Below are positions 15,743 through 24,842 of a DNA stretch of 64,000 nucleotides, one piece after another. The stretch is from Pseudomonas fluorescens (GTDB lineage Bacteria; Pseudomonadota; Gammaproteobacteria; Pseudomonadales; Pseudomonadaceae). A program made the translations under genes and the position numbers. Within the stretch, counting starts at the first letter, position 1. Every line of letters begins with the position of its first letter. Below the pieces are notes generated by a model. The model saw nothing but the letters and a program-made list of their open reading frames with translations. It was not told where the DNA came from and made no database searches. The stretch is from assembly GCF_000802965.1 (NCBI RefSeq), contig NZ_JSAK01000019.1:56855-120854 (forward strand), in the 5' to 3' direction.

Positions 15743-16849
15743 ATGGGCAAGACACTGCTTAAGGTGATTTCCAGTCTGTTTGTTGTACCGCTGACTTTGA
15801 ATGCCTACGCCGCCGAGGTGAACGACAGCAATACGCTGCGGTTGTACAACTGGACGGATTACATCGGCGAGAACACCCTGGCGGACTTTGAAAAGGCCAC
15901 CGGTATCAAGGTCATCTATGACACGTTCGATGCCTATGAAACGGTGCAGGCCAAGTTGCTCACCGGCCACTCCGGTTATGACCTGATCGTGCTCAACGCG
16001 TCCCTGGTGCCGCCGCTGATCCAGGCCAAAGTCTTCCAGCCGCTGGACAAGAAGTTGCTGCCGGGCTGGAGCAATCTCGACCCGAAAGTGCTGCACGACT
16101 TGCAAGGGTTCGATCCGGGCACCGCCTACTCGGCGCCCTACACCTGGGGCAGTAACGGCGTCACCTATAACGTCGACAAGATCAAGGAACGCATGCCGGA
16201 TGCGCCCATTGGTTCGCTGGCGATGATCTTCGATCCGAAGATCGTCTCGCGCTTCGCCGACTGCGGCGTGACCCTGCTCGACGCCCCCACCGAAGTCATC
16301 CCGATGGCCCTGACGTATCTGGGGCGAGACCCAAGAAGCGCCGCGCCGGAGGATCTGAAAGCCGCCCAGGATTTGCTCCTGTCGGTGCGGCCTTACATCC
16401 GCAAATTCGACTCGGTCAATTACCTCACTAGCCTGCCCAATGGCGACGTGTGCATGGCCATGACCTGGTCTGGCGACTACGCGACAGCCATGGCCCGTGC
16501 CGAAGAAGCCAAGAAGCAGATCAACCTGGCGTACTTCATTCCCAAGGAAGGCTCGCTGATCTGGTTCGACAACATGTACATCCCGACCGACGCGCCCCAC
16601 GTCGCCAACGCCCACAAGTTTCTGGAGTACTTGATGCAGCCGCAGGTGATGGCGGACGTAAGCGATTACATCAATTACGCCAACAGCAATGCGGCGGCCA
16701 CGCCCTTGTTGAATGCCAGTGTGCGCGACAACCCGGCCATCTACCCCGATGCACAAACCCGCGAGCGGCTCTTCCCGCAGAAAACCCAGAACGCGAAAGA
16801 CATGCGTGCCATGACACGCGTCTGGAGCACCGTGAAAAGCGGAATTTGA
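15743..16849 (+). CDS. Polyamine-type ABC substrate-binding protein (PotF/SpuD-like)
   Basis: A 368-residue periplasmic binding protein. A Sec signal peptide (residues 1-24, cleaved after AYA) is followed by the PotD/PotF start LRLYNWTDYIGENTLADFEK. Further family segments are AYSAPYTWGSNGVTYN and the late WFDNMYIPTDAPH. PotF-type proteins bind putrescine or spermidine. No permease or ATPase gene is nearby, so it must either share another transporter or act as a sensor. It is followed after 30 bases by a class III aminotransferase and then a LuxR-type regulator, pointing to use of a polyamine or a derived amino acid. Confidence 0.9.
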   Translation: MGKTLLKVISSLFVVPLTLNAYAAEVNDSNTLRLYNWTDYIGENTLADFEKATGIKVIYDTFDAYETVQAKLLTGHSGYDLIVLNASLVPPLIQAKVFQPLDKKLLPGWSNLDPKVLHDLQGFDPGTAYSAPYTWGSNGVTYNVDKIKERMPDAPIGSLAMIFDPKIVSRFADCGVTLLDAPTEVIPMALTYLGRDPRSAAPEDLKAAQDLLLSVRPYIRKFDSVNYLTSLPNGDVCMAMTWSGDYATAMARAEEAKKQINLAYFIPKEGSLIWFDNMYIPTDAPHVANAHKFLEYLMQPQVMADVSDYINYANSNAAATPLLNASVRDNPAIYPDAQTRERLFPQKTQNAKDMRAMTRVWSTVKSGI

Positions 16850-16879
16850 TCGTTCAATCGTTTTGTTTGAGGTTTTGGT

Positions 16880-18298
16880 ATGACTAACTCGACTAAAAAA
16901 CTGTTCTCGACCGTAGAAGCCGCTGAACTGGTCAAGGCCGACAAGGCTCATCACATGCACGGCTATCACGTGTTCGACGAGCATGCCGAGCAAGGCTCGC
17001 TGAACATCGTGGCCGGTGACGGCGCCTACATTTACGACACCGAGGGCAACCGCTTTCTCGACGCGGTCGGCGGCATGTGGTGCACCAACATTGGCCTCGG
17101 TCGCGAGGAAATGGCCCTGGCCATCGCCGATCAAGTGCGGCAGCTGGCCTATTCCAATCCGTTTTCCGACATGTCGAACAACGTGGCGATTCAGCTGTGC
17201 GAAAAACTTGCCAGCCTCGCGCCCGGCGATCTCGACCATGTGTTTCTCACCACCGGTGGCTCCACGGCGGTGGACACCGCGTACCGGCTGATCCAGTACT
17301 ACCAGAACTGCCGTGGCAAGCCGGAGAAGAAGCACATCATCGCCCGTTTCAACGCCTATCACGGCTCGACCACGCTGACGATGTCGATCGGCAACAAGGC
17401 CGCCGACCGGGTGCCGGAGTTCGATTACGCGAACCCGCTGATCCACCACGTTTCCAATCCCAATCCCTACCGCGCACCGGAAGGCATGGACGAGGCGCAG
17501 TTTCTCGAGTTCCTGGTCAAGGAATTCGAAGACAAGATCCAGTCGATTGGCGTCGACAAGGTTGCGGCTTTTTTCGCTGAACCGGTCATGGGCTCGGGTG
17601 GCGTGATCATTCCGCCAAAGGGTTATCTCAAGCGCATGTGGGAGGTCTGCCAGCGCTTCGACATCCTGTTCGTTGCCGATGAAGTGGTCACTTCGTTCGG
17701 ACGCTTGGGCAAGTTCTTCGCGTCCAAGGACGTGTTCGACGTTCAGCCCGACATCATCACCACCGCCAAGGGGCTGACCTCGGCCTATCTGCCGCTGGGC
17801 GCGTGCATCTTTTCCGACCGCATCTGGAAGGTCATCGCCGAGCCGGGCAAGGGCCGCTGCTTCACCCACGGTTTCACCTACAGCGGGCATCCGGTGTGCT
17901 GCACGGCGGCGCTGAAGAACATTGAAATCATCGAGCGGGAAAACCTGCTGGCCCATGTCGACGATGTCGGCGGCTACCTGGAGCAGCGTCTGGCCACGCT
18001 CAGGAATTTGCCGCTGGTGGGTGACGTGCGTTGCCTGAAATTGATGGCGTGCGTGGAGTTCGTCGCCGATAAGCGCACGAAGGCGTTGTTTGCCGACGAG
18101 ATCAATATCGGTGAGAAAATCCATTCGCGAGCCCAGGCCAAAGGTTTGCTGGTGCGGCCGATCATGCACCTCAATGTCATGTCGCCGCCGCTGATTCTCA
18201 CTTACGCCCAAGTGGATGAAATCGTCGAGATCCTGCGCGAGTGCATTCTGGAAGTGGCGGCCGAGCTTGAGCAGAGCGGCCAGTATTCCGGGCAATGA
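16880..18298 (+). CDS. Class III (omega) aminotransferase
   Basis: A 472-residue PLP enzyme of fold type I. The PLP Lys is in TTAKGLTSAYLPLG, preceded by the Asp of FVADEVVTSFGR; the STAVDTAYRLIQY segment binds the cofactor phosphate, and the HGFTYSGHP signature is present. It belongs to the large omega-amine:pyruvate group that includes SpuC, but it is diverged from SpuC itself, so I give no symbol. Context with a polyamine-type binding protein suggests putrescine or another diamine as amino donor. It lies 30 bases after that gene and just before the LuxR-type regulator. Confidence 0.9.
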   Translation: MTNSTKKLFSTVEAAELVKADKAHHMHGYHVFDEHAEQGSLNIVAGDGAYIYDTEGNRFLDAVGGMWCTNIGLGREEMALAIADQVRQLAYSNPFSDMSNNVAIQLCEKLASLAPGDLDHVFLTTGGSTAVDTAYRLIQYYQNCRGKPEKKHIIARFNAYHGSTTLTMSIGNKAADRVPEFDYANPLIHHVSNPNPYRAPEGMDEAQFLEFLVKEFEDKIQSIGVDKVAAFFAEPVMGSGGVIIPPKGYLKRMWEVCQRFDILFVADEVVTSFGRLGKFFASKDVFDVQPDIITTAKGLTSAYLPLGACIFSDRIWKVIAEPGKGRCFTHGFTYSGHPVCCTAALKNIEIIERENLLAHVDDVGGYLEQRLATLRNLPLVGDVRCLKLMACVEFVADKRTKALFADEINIGEKIHSRAQAKGLLVRPIMHLNVMSPPLILTYAQVDEIVEILRECILEVAAELEQSGQYSGQ

Positions 18299-18351
18299 GT
18301 GCTTCAGTCAGGCTTTTACCTAGGGCCTGCTCACCCGCTAGACTGCGGGGC

Positions 18352-19203
18352 ATGAGCAAACCGAACGACGATACGTTGATCGCAATGCCCTTCGGGGCGT
18401 TGCACAAATGGCATGGGGGAATGCGCGAGGCATTCGCCCATATCGACGAGCCTGACGCCCTGCAATACCTGGCGTCAGCCTTGGCGCAACTGGTGTCCAT
18501 CGAGTCGATGATGATCAGCCTGGAGCGCAAGGACCGCGCGCCGCAGTTGCTGCATCAGCGCGGGATTGCCCAGGAGTATCAGGTGTCGATTCTCGAGCGC
18601 TATTTTTCCGGCGGCTATTTGCTCGACCCATTTTGCCTGGCGGTGGAGCAGGGGCTGGCGCAGGGGTTCTATCACCTGGAGGAAATTGCCCCGGACAACT
18701 TTTTCGACAGTGACTATTACAAGACTTACTACCTGAACGCGGGTTGTTCGGAAGACAGCTACTACATCGTCGACGCCGGCAATGACACGAAGATTTCCGT
18801 GAGCCTCTTTCAAGGTTTCGGCGGTGAGTGCCTGCGGGTCGAACAGTTGAATGTGTTGCGCGCCGTCGAACCGCTGGTGCGCGAGTTTGTCAGCGAGTTC
18901 AGTCAGCGTGGCTTGCAGCGCAATAGCGAAATCCAGAGCAATAACGATCAAGGCCTGCGCGATGATCTCAAACACCGGGTGCAGTCGGCGTTCGAGCAAT
19001 TCGGTTGCGACGTACTGACCGAACGCGAGCGGGAAGTGGCCCACATGGTACTCAGGGGCCACTCGGTGAAGTCCACGGCCAGCCAGATGAGCATCTCACC
19101 GGAAACCGTGCGCATGCACCGCAAGAATCTGTATATGAAACTGGAAGTGGGATCGCAGTCGGAGTTGTTTGCGCTGTTTATCGAGTGGTTGCGCAAGCAC
19201 TGA
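18352..19203 (+). CDS. LuxR-type transcriptional regulator
   Basis: A 283-residue regulator. The N-terminal ~200 residues look GAF/sensor-like, with no transmembrane part and no recognisable acyl-homoserine-lactone pocket. The C-terminus is a LuxR helix-turn-helix (LTEREREVAHMVLRGHSVKS, SPETVRMHRKNLYMKLEV). The start at 18352 follows GACTGCGGGGC; an alternative ATG at 18295 overlaps the aminotransferase stop and would add 19 poorly conserved residues. Same-strand placement after the aminotransferase suggests it controls these amine genes. The ligand is unknown. Confidence 0.87.
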   Translation: MSKPNDDTLIAMPFGALHKWHGGMREAFAHIDEPDALQYLASALAQLVSIESMMISLERKDRAPQLLHQRGIAQEYQVSILERYFSGGYLLDPFCLAVEQGLAQGFYHLEEIAPDNFFDSDYYKTYYLNAGCSEDSYYIVDAGNDTKISVSLFQGFGGECLRVEQLNVLRAVEPLVREFVSEFSQRGLQRNSEIQSNNDQGLRDDLKHRVQSAFEQFGCDVLTEREREVAHMVLRGHSVKSTASQMSISPETVRMHRKNLYMKLEVGSQSELFALFIEWLRKH

Positions 19204-19218
19204 ACATAACGCAGGCAT

Positions 19219-19438
19219 TGTAGGAGCTGGCTTGCCAGCGATGGCGGCGTGTCAGTCGACATCTTCGTTACCGATAGATCGCCATCGCCAGCAAGCCGGC
19301 TCCTACGGGTTTTGCGGTGGATCAAATTCCTGGGGCCAACCCGTAACCTTGTGGGAGCTGGCTTGCCAGCGATGGCGGTGTGTCAGTCGACAACATCATT
19401 ACCGATAGATCGCCGTCGCCAGCAAGCCGGCTCCTACA
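19219..19438. repeat. Two REP hairpins in tandem (131-base period)
   Basis: Hairpins at 19219-19306 and 19350-19438 are near copies: both open with GGAGCTGGCTTGCCAGCGAT, share the centre TGTCAGTCGACA..ACCGATAGATCG and close with GCCAGCAAGCCGGCTCCTAC. They are separated by a 43-base linker. They lie between the convergent luxR-type gene and paaZ. The period is almost that of the array near 37.6 kb. Confidence 0.85.
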
Positions 19439-19446
19439 AGGGGCGG

Positions 19447-21501
19447 TCAGTCTTCGCGTTTGACGACCAAGGTCAAAATGTCATAGCTGGCGACCAACTC
19501 GCCGAGCTGGTTGGTGACTTCCACATCCCACGCCACCACCCCTTGCGGAACGCCTTGCGGGCTCTTCTTGCCCTGGTCGATCTTGCGTTTGCAGGTCAGG
19601 CGCGCCTGGATGGTGTCGCCGATGCCCACCGGGTTGATGAAGCGCAAGGTGTCGAGGCCGTAGTTGGCCAGCACCGGGCCGACGCCGGGGGATACGAACA
19701 AACCGGCGGCTGCCGACAGCACGAAATAACCGTGGGCGATACGTTTGCCGAATTGCGATTCCTTGGCCGCGATGTCGTCGAAGTGCATGTAGAAGTGATC
19801 GCCGGACAGGCAACCGAAATTCACCAGGTCCGCCTCGGTTACGGTACGACGGTGCGTCAGCAGCGACTCGCCAATCTGCAGATCCTGGAAGTAGCGACGG
19901 AACGGATGCACCTCGGTTTCAATGACCTTGGCGCCACGCACGAATTCGCCGGTAACGGCTGCCAGCATAGTCGGCGAACCCTGTACCGCCGCGCGTTGCA
20001 GGTAATGTTTCACCGCACGCAAACCACCGAGTTCTTCACCACCGCCGGCACGACCTGGGCCACCGTGTTTCAGCTGCGGCAGAGGCGAGCCGTGACCGGT
20101 GGATTCACCCGCGCAATTGCGGTCCAGCACCAGCAAACGGCCGTGCAATGCCGCCGCCACCGGAATCGCTTTGGCGGCGATTTGCGGATCCTTGGTCACC
20201 AGGCTGGCGACCAGACTGCCTTTACCGCGTGCGGCGAGGGCCAGTGCTTCATCCAGATCGTCGTAAGCCATCAACGTGCTGACCGGGCCAAACGCTTCGA
20301 TATCGTGGGCGCCACCTTCGGCATGCGGATCGCGGGACTGCAACAGCGTCGGGGCGAAGAACGCGCCTTTATCTACGTTCACACCGCGTGGTTCAAAGCC
20401 ATCGCGGGCGCCGAACAGCATATCGCTGCTCTGCAACAGGGCTTCCAGGCGTTCGGCCACGTCTTTCTGCTGATCGTGGGAAGCCAACGCACCCATGCGC
20501 ACACCTTCCACCGACGGGTCGCCGACGACCACTTTTGCCAGACGATCACGCAGGCGCGTGGCCACTGCATCGATGTGTTTGGCCGGCACAATGGCGCGGC
20601 GAATGGCGGTGCATTTCTGCCCGGCCTTGGTGGTCATTTCCCGAGCGACTTCCTTGATGAACAGCTCGAATTCTTCGTCGTCCGGCGTCACGTCCGGGGC
20701 GAGGATTGCGCAGTTCAGCGAGTCGGCTTCGGCGGTGAACGGCACCGAATTGCGGATCAGGTTCGGGTTGACCCGCAGCTTGGCGGCGGTGTCGGCGGAA
20801 CCGGTGAAGGTCACCACGTCCTGGCCTTGCAGGCGGTCGAGCAGGTCGCCGGTGCCGCCGATGATCAGTTGCAGACTGCCCGCCGGCAGCAGACCGGATT
20901 CGTCCATCATGCGCACCACGGCTTCGGTCAGGTAGCTGGTGGCGCTGGCCGGTTTGACGATGCACGGCATGCCCGCGAGGAAGCTCGGGGCGAACTTTTC
21001 CAGCATGCCCCAGATCGGGAAGTTGAAGGCGTTGATGTGCACCGCCACGCCGCCACGTGGCACCAGAATGTGGGTGCCTGCAAAGCTGCCCATTTTGCTC
21101 AGTTGCAGCGCCGGGCCTTCGTGGACGACGTTACCGGATGGCAATTCACGGGAGCCGAGGCTGGCGTAGGTGAACAGCGTGCTGTTGCCGCCTTCGATGT
21201 CGATCCAGCTGTCGGCACGGGTCGCGCCGCTGTGATGGGAGATCGCGTAGAGCTGTTCCTTGCGCTCGCTCAAGTACAAGGCCAGTGCCTTGAGGCGTTG
21301 GGCGCGTTGCTGGAAATCCAGCGCCATCAGGCCGCTGACACCTTGGCGGCGGCCGTGTTCGATGGCTTCGGCGAAGTCCGGGCGTTCTTCGTGGGTACGG
21401 AAGATTTCATGGCCGTCGAGGGCGCTGCGCAGGACCTGCGCGCCGTGTTGGCCGATCCAGCGACCGGCGATGAAGCTTTGCAGGGTAGGTGAAGAGGACA
21501 T
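19447..21501 (-). CDS. paaZ: PaaZ: oxepin-CoA hydrolase / aldehyde dehydrogenase
   Basis: A 684-residue bifunctional enzyme of phenylacetate degradation. Residues ~1-520 are an NADP-dependent aldehyde dehydrogenase with the catalytic Cys in KAGQKCTAIRR and Glu in FTAEADSLN. The C-terminal ~150 residues are an MaoC-type hydratase with Asp and His in SGDHFYMHFDD. The hydratase opens the oxepin-CoA ring, and the dehydrogenase oxidises the resulting semialdehyde to 3-oxo-5,6-dehydrosuberyl-CoA. The start at 21501 (MSSSPTLQSF) follows GGAGC; upstream codons are non-family. It is the last gene of the minus-strand paaABCDE-paaL-paaZ run. Confidence 0.95.
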   Translation of the reverse strand: MSSSPTLQSFIAGRWIGQHGAQVLRSALDGHEIFRTHEERPDFAEAIEHGRRQGVSGLMALDFQQRAQRLKALALYLSERKEQLYAISHHSGATRADSWIDIEGGNSTLFTYASLGSRELPSGNVVHEGPALQLSKMGSFAGTHILVPRGGVAVHINAFNFPIWGMLEKFAPSFLAGMPCIVKPASATSYLTEAVVRMMDESGLLPAGSLQLIIGGTGDLLDRLQGQDVVTFTGSADTAAKLRVNPNLIRNSVPFTAEADSLNCAILAPDVTPDDEEFELFIKEVAREMTTKAGQKCTAIRRAIVPAKHIDAVATRLRDRLAKVVVGDPSVEGVRMGALASHDQQKDVAERLEALLQSSDMLFGARDGFEPRGVNVDKGAFFAPTLLQSRDPHAEGGAHDIEAFGPVSTLMAYDDLDEALALAARGKGSLVASLVTKDPQIAAKAIPVAAALHGRLLVLDRNCAGESTGHGSPLPQLKHGGPGRAGGGEELGGLRAVKHYLQRAAVQGSPTMLAAVTGEFVRGAKVIETEVHPFRRYFQDLQIGESLLTHRRTVTEADLVNFGCLSGDHFYMHFDDIAAKESQFGKRIAHGYFVLSAAAGLFVSPGVGPVLANYGLDTLRFINPVGIGDTIQARLTCKRKIDQGKKSPQGVPQGVVAWDVEVTNQLGELVASYDILTLVVKRED

Positions 21502-21564
21502 CACAATTGCTCCGGGTTTGGTCAGTGTCTGGCGCGGCCGCAACCGCGCCCTTCAAGTTAAGGG

Positions 21565-23211
21565 TCAGTGCTGGCTGGCGCCCGAGGCGCCGATACCGGT
21601 CATGGAACGGATGAACTGCGCCAGGTAACGGCCGCGCTCAAGCACCGCACGGGGTGATCGGTCGGTGACGGAAAACAGCCAGGCGCTGAAGAAGGCCAGG
21701 CTCATGGAAAACAGTGCCGGGTTGGAATACGGGAATAGCGCCTTGTCGTGGTGCATCAAGTTGACCCACACCGCCGGGCTCAGCACCAGCAAGACGATTG
21801 CCGAGACCAGCCCCATCAGGCTGCCGATGACCGCGCCACGGGTGGTCAGGCCTTTCCAGTACATCGAAAGGAACAGCACGGGGAAATTCACCGACGCGGC
21901 GATGGCCAGAACCAGGCCCGAGAGGAAGGCAATGTTTTGCGATTCGAAGAGCAGGCCCAGGATGATCGCCAGCACACCAATGCAAGCCGTGGCGATGCGC
22001 GAGACACGCATTTCCTGCTGTTCGCTGGCCTGGCCCTTGCGCATCACGCAGGCATACAGGTCGTGGGACACCGCCGAGGCGCCGGACAATGCCAGCCCGG
22101 CGACCACCGCCAGAATGGTGGCGAAAGCCACTGCCGAAATGAAACCCAGGAACAGGTTGCCACCCACGGCCTGGGCCAGGTGCACGGCGACCATGTTGCC
22201 GCCGCCGATGATCGCACCGCTGGCATCGCGATACGAAGGGTCGGTGCCGACCATGACGATGGCGCCGAAGCCGACGATGATCAGCAGCAGGTAGAAGTAG
22301 CCAATGAAACCGGTGGCGTAGAACACGCTTTTACGTGCTTCCTTGGCATCGCTGACCGTGAAGAAACGCATCAGGATGTGCGGCAGCCCGGCGGTGCCGA
22401 AGATCATGCCCATCCCCTGGGAAATCGCATCGATCGGGTTCGACAGCAAGCCACCGGGGGCCATGATCGCGCTGCCCTTGGCATGCACGGCGGTGGCGCC
22501 GGCGAACATCGCCTCGGTGCTGAAACCGAAATACTTGAGCACCATGAACGCCATGAAACTGGTGCCGAACAGCAGCATCACCGCTTTGATGATCTGCACC
22601 CACGTGGTGGCGAGCATGCCGCCGAAGGTCACGTAGAACACCATCAACACGCCGACCAGCATCACCGCGTAGAGGTAGTCGATGCCGAACAGCAACTCGA
22701 TCAATTTGCCGGCGCCGACCATCTGCGCCACCAGGTACATCAGCGCCACGGTGAGGGTGCCAAAGGCCGAAGTCAGGCGCACCGGAGTCTGTTCCAGGCG
22801 ATAGGAAACCACGTCGGCGAACGTGTATTTACCGAGGTTGCGCAGGCGCTCGGCAATCAAAAACAGGATGATCGGCCAGCCCGCCAACACGCCCAAGGCG
22901 TAGAGCAAACCGTCATAGCCATTGAGGAACATCATCGCGGAAATGCCTAGAAAGGACGCCGCCGAGATCATGTCGCCAGCTATCGCCAGGCCGTTCTGAA
23001 AGCCGGTCATGCCGCCGCCGGCGGTATAGAAGTCGCTGGCCGAACGGGTGCGCAATGCCGCCCAACGGGTCACGCCGAGGGTGAATAAAACGAACACCAG
23101 GAACATGCCGATGGCGTTCCAGTTCAATGGTCGCGATGCGCCGTCGGCCGCGACGGCAACGTCCGTGACCACTGCCAGCGGCAGCAGGAACAGCGCGAGA
23201 AGGCGGCTCAT
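21565..23211 (-). CDS. paaL: Sodium:solute symporter, probable phenylacetate permease
   Basis: A 548-residue symporter of the SSS family, ActP-like. A signal-like first helix is followed by about 13 transmembrane segments; SSS features include FYTAGGGMTGFQNGLAIAGD and the GGMLATTWVQIIK stretch. ActP carries acetate. Inside paa clusters of pseudomonads the same family is the phenylacetate permease (PaaL/PhaJ), and the position between paaE and paaZ argues for that role. The ATG at 23211 overlaps the DUF485 stop by four bases, so the pair is co-translated. No porin gene of the PhaK type is present here. Confidence 0.85.
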   Translation of the reverse strand: MSRLLALFLLPLAVVTDVAVAADGASRPLNWNAIGMFLVFVLFTLGVTRWAALRTRSASDFYTAGGGMTGFQNGLAIAGDMISAASFLGISAMMFLNGYDGLLYALGVLAGWPIILFLIAERLRNLGKYTFADVVSYRLEQTPVRLTSAFGTLTVALMYLVAQMVGAGKLIELLFGIDYLYAVMLVGVLMVFYVTFGGMLATTWVQIIKAVMLLFGTSFMAFMVLKYFGFSTEAMFAGATAVHAKGSAIMAPGGLLSNPIDAISQGMGMIFGTAGLPHILMRFFTVSDAKEARKSVFYATGFIGYFYLLLIIVGFGAIVMVGTDPSYRDASGAIIGGGNMVAVHLAQAVGGNLFLGFISAVAFATILAVVAGLALSGASAVSHDLYACVMRKGQASEQQEMRVSRIATACIGVLAIILGLLFESQNIAFLSGLVLAIAASVNFPVLFLSMYWKGLTTRGAVIGSLMGLVSAIVLLVLSPAVWVNLMHHDKALFPYSNPALFSMSLAFFSAWLFSVTDRSPRAVLERGRYLAQFIRSMTGIGASGASQH

Positions 23212-23516
23212 CGGGCGCACTCCTGCTTGAGTTTTTCATTCAGCGGGTCGATCACGTTGTTGGCGCGATAGACATAAAAACCGGTCAACGCAAAGGCCAG
23301 TACCACAATCACCACACCGACCAACATGCCCACGGTGGTCACGCCGCCGCTCAGCGACTGGCCGAGGGTGGAAGGGGAGAACGCCACCAGCAGCACGAAG
23401 CCGAAATAGATCACCAGCATGATCAGCGACAGCGACCAGTAGAGCTTTTGCTTGCGCCGCACCAACTGGATGAAGTCGGGGTGCTGGCGGATGAGTTCTA
23501 TGTCTTGGGGTGTCAT
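23208..23516 (-). CDS. DUF485 family membrane protein
   Basis: A 102-residue inner-membrane protein with two transmembrane helices (~28-48 and ~58-80). The N-terminal sequence QDIELIRQHPDFIQLVRRKQ is typical of DUF485. E. coli YjcH, encoded next to actP, is the same type. These proteins are nearly always co-encoded with SSS symporters and are thought to be small accessory subunits. Here the stop codon overlaps the symporter start, which supports a one-to-one complex. The precise role is unproven. Confidence 0.9.
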   Translation of the reverse strand: MTPQDIELIRQHPDFIQLVRRKQKLYWSLSLIMLVIYFGFVLLVAFSPSTLGQSLSGGVTTVGMLVGVVIVVLAFALTGFYVYRANNVIDPLNEKLKQECAR

Positions 23517-23565
23517 GGAAGCGCTCTCCTTATTGTTTTTGTATGAACGAACGTATTGCCTGTGT

Positions 23566-23698
23566 TGTGGCGAGGGAGCTTGCTCCCGCTCGGCGGCGCA
23601 GCCGTCGTAAATTCTGCATCCGCGTTTTATCTAGCTAAACCAGATGGCCGGTTTTGGGGCCGCTTCACAGCCCAGCGGGAGCAAGCTCCCTCGCCACA
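23566..23698. repeat. REP-type inverted repeat between DUF485 and paaE
   Basis: TGTGGCGAGGGAGCTTGCTC and its inverted copy close a 133-base element with an AT-rich centre. It sits between paaE (stop at 23733) and the DUF485 gene start, inside what would otherwise be one operon. It may reduce readthrough or stabilise the upstream message. Confidence 0.85.
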
Positions 23699-23732
23699 GG
23701 ATTTTGTGGATCATTCAATTACGGCAGAAGAA

Positions 23733-24809
23733 TCAGAGCTGATCGAAATCCAGCACCACCCTGTCGCTGATCGGGAAGGCCTGGCACGACAGCACATAAC
23801 CGGCCGCCACTTCGTAGTCTTCCAAGGCATGGTTGCTGTCCATTTCCACTTCGCCTTCGATGACCTTGCATTTGCAGGTCGAGCACACGCCGGCCTTGCA
23901 CGAGTAGGGCAGTTCGGCGCCTTGGGCATTGCCGGCGTCGAGAATGCTCTGGCTGTTGCGCGGAAGGTCGAAGGCCAGGGCGCGACCGTCGCTGATCACG
24001 GTGATCTGGCTGACCGCCGCATCCACCTGACGCGCCGCCTCGCGGGCTTCGCGTTTTTGCTGGCTGCCAGCGGCGGCGAACAGTTCGAAATGAATGCGCT
24101 CAGGCGCCATGCCCTTGGCCTTGAGGCTGTCGCGCACGGTCTCGGTCATTTCCTGCGGGCCGCAAATAAACGCGGCATCGAGGGCCTTGACGTCGAGCCA
24201 GCGGCTGAACAATTGCTCGCATTTCTCGGCGTTGATCCGGCCGTTGTACAAGTCGACATCTTGCTGCTCGCGGCTGAACACGAAGATCAGGTTCAGGCGT
24301 TGCAGGTAGCGGTTTTTCAGGTCTTCGAGCTGTTCGCGGAACAGCGCGCCAGAGCTGGAACGGTTGCCGTACAGCAAAGTGACGCGGCTGTGGGGCTCGG
24401 TTTCCAGGGTGGTTTTGATGATCGACAGGATCGGCGTGATACCGCTGCCGGCCGCGACCGCGAGGTAGCTGCCGTGGCGAGCAGGATCGAGTTCGACTCT
24501 GAAATGCCCGGCGGGCGGCATGACTTCCAGGCTGTGCCCGGCTTTCAGCTGTTCGTTGGCGAACGCGGAAAAGCGCCCGCCCGCCACACGCTTGATGGCA
24601 ACGCGCAGTTCACCGTCGTTGACCCCGGTGCAGATCGAGTACGAACGGCGTACTTCTTCACCGTCCAGTTGGGTGCGCATCACCAGGTGCTGGCCTTGGG
24701 TGTAATGAAAGCTGTCTTGCAGCTCCTGCGGAATCTCGAAGGCGATGGACACCGCATCACGGGTCTCGGTGCGCACGTCCTTGATGGTCAGGCTGTGAAA
24801 TTTGCTCAT
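23733..24809 (-). CDS. paaE: PaaE: phenylacetyl-CoA epoxidase reductase
   Basis: A 358-residue NADPH-dependent reductase. A ferredoxin-NADP reductase module comes first (FAD-binding RRSYSICT, NADP-side AAGSGITPI). A C-terminal plant-type 2Fe-2S ferredoxin has its four cysteines in CKAGVCSTCKC and the later LSCQAFP. It passes electrons to the PaaABC oxygenase. The order paaA-B-C-D-E on the minus strand with short gaps shows it is the last gene of the epoxidase group. Confidence 0.96.
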   Translation of the reverse strand: MSKFHSLTIKDVRTETRDAVSIAFEIPQELQDSFHYTQGQHLVMRTQLDGEEVRRSYSICTGVNDGELRVAIKRVAGGRFSAFANEQLKAGHSLEVMPPAGHFRVELDPARHGSYLAVAAGSGITPILSIIKTTLETEPHSRVTLLYGNRSSSGALFREQLEDLKNRYLQRLNLIFVFSREQQDVDLYNGRINAEKCEQLFSRWLDVKALDAAFICGPQEMTETVRDSLKAKGMAPERIHFELFAAAGSQQKREAREAARQVDAAVSQITVISDGRALAFDLPRNSQSILDAGNAQGAELPYSCKAGVCSTCKCKVIEGEVEMDSNHALEDYEVAAGYVLSCQAFPISDRVVLDFDQL

Positions 24810-24842
24810 TATTGTTCTCCAACTGGGTCGGCCGATCGCCGC

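Noticed and set aside
15704..18295. An 863-codon minus-strand frame opposite the binding protein and aminotransferase
   Set aside because: The opposite strand encodes two proteins with full catalytic and family motifs; this frame has none and is a codon-bias artefact.
19249..21492. A 747-codon plus-strand frame opposite paaZ
   Set aside because: It begins inside REP sequence and its translation has no recognisable domain; paaZ is certain.
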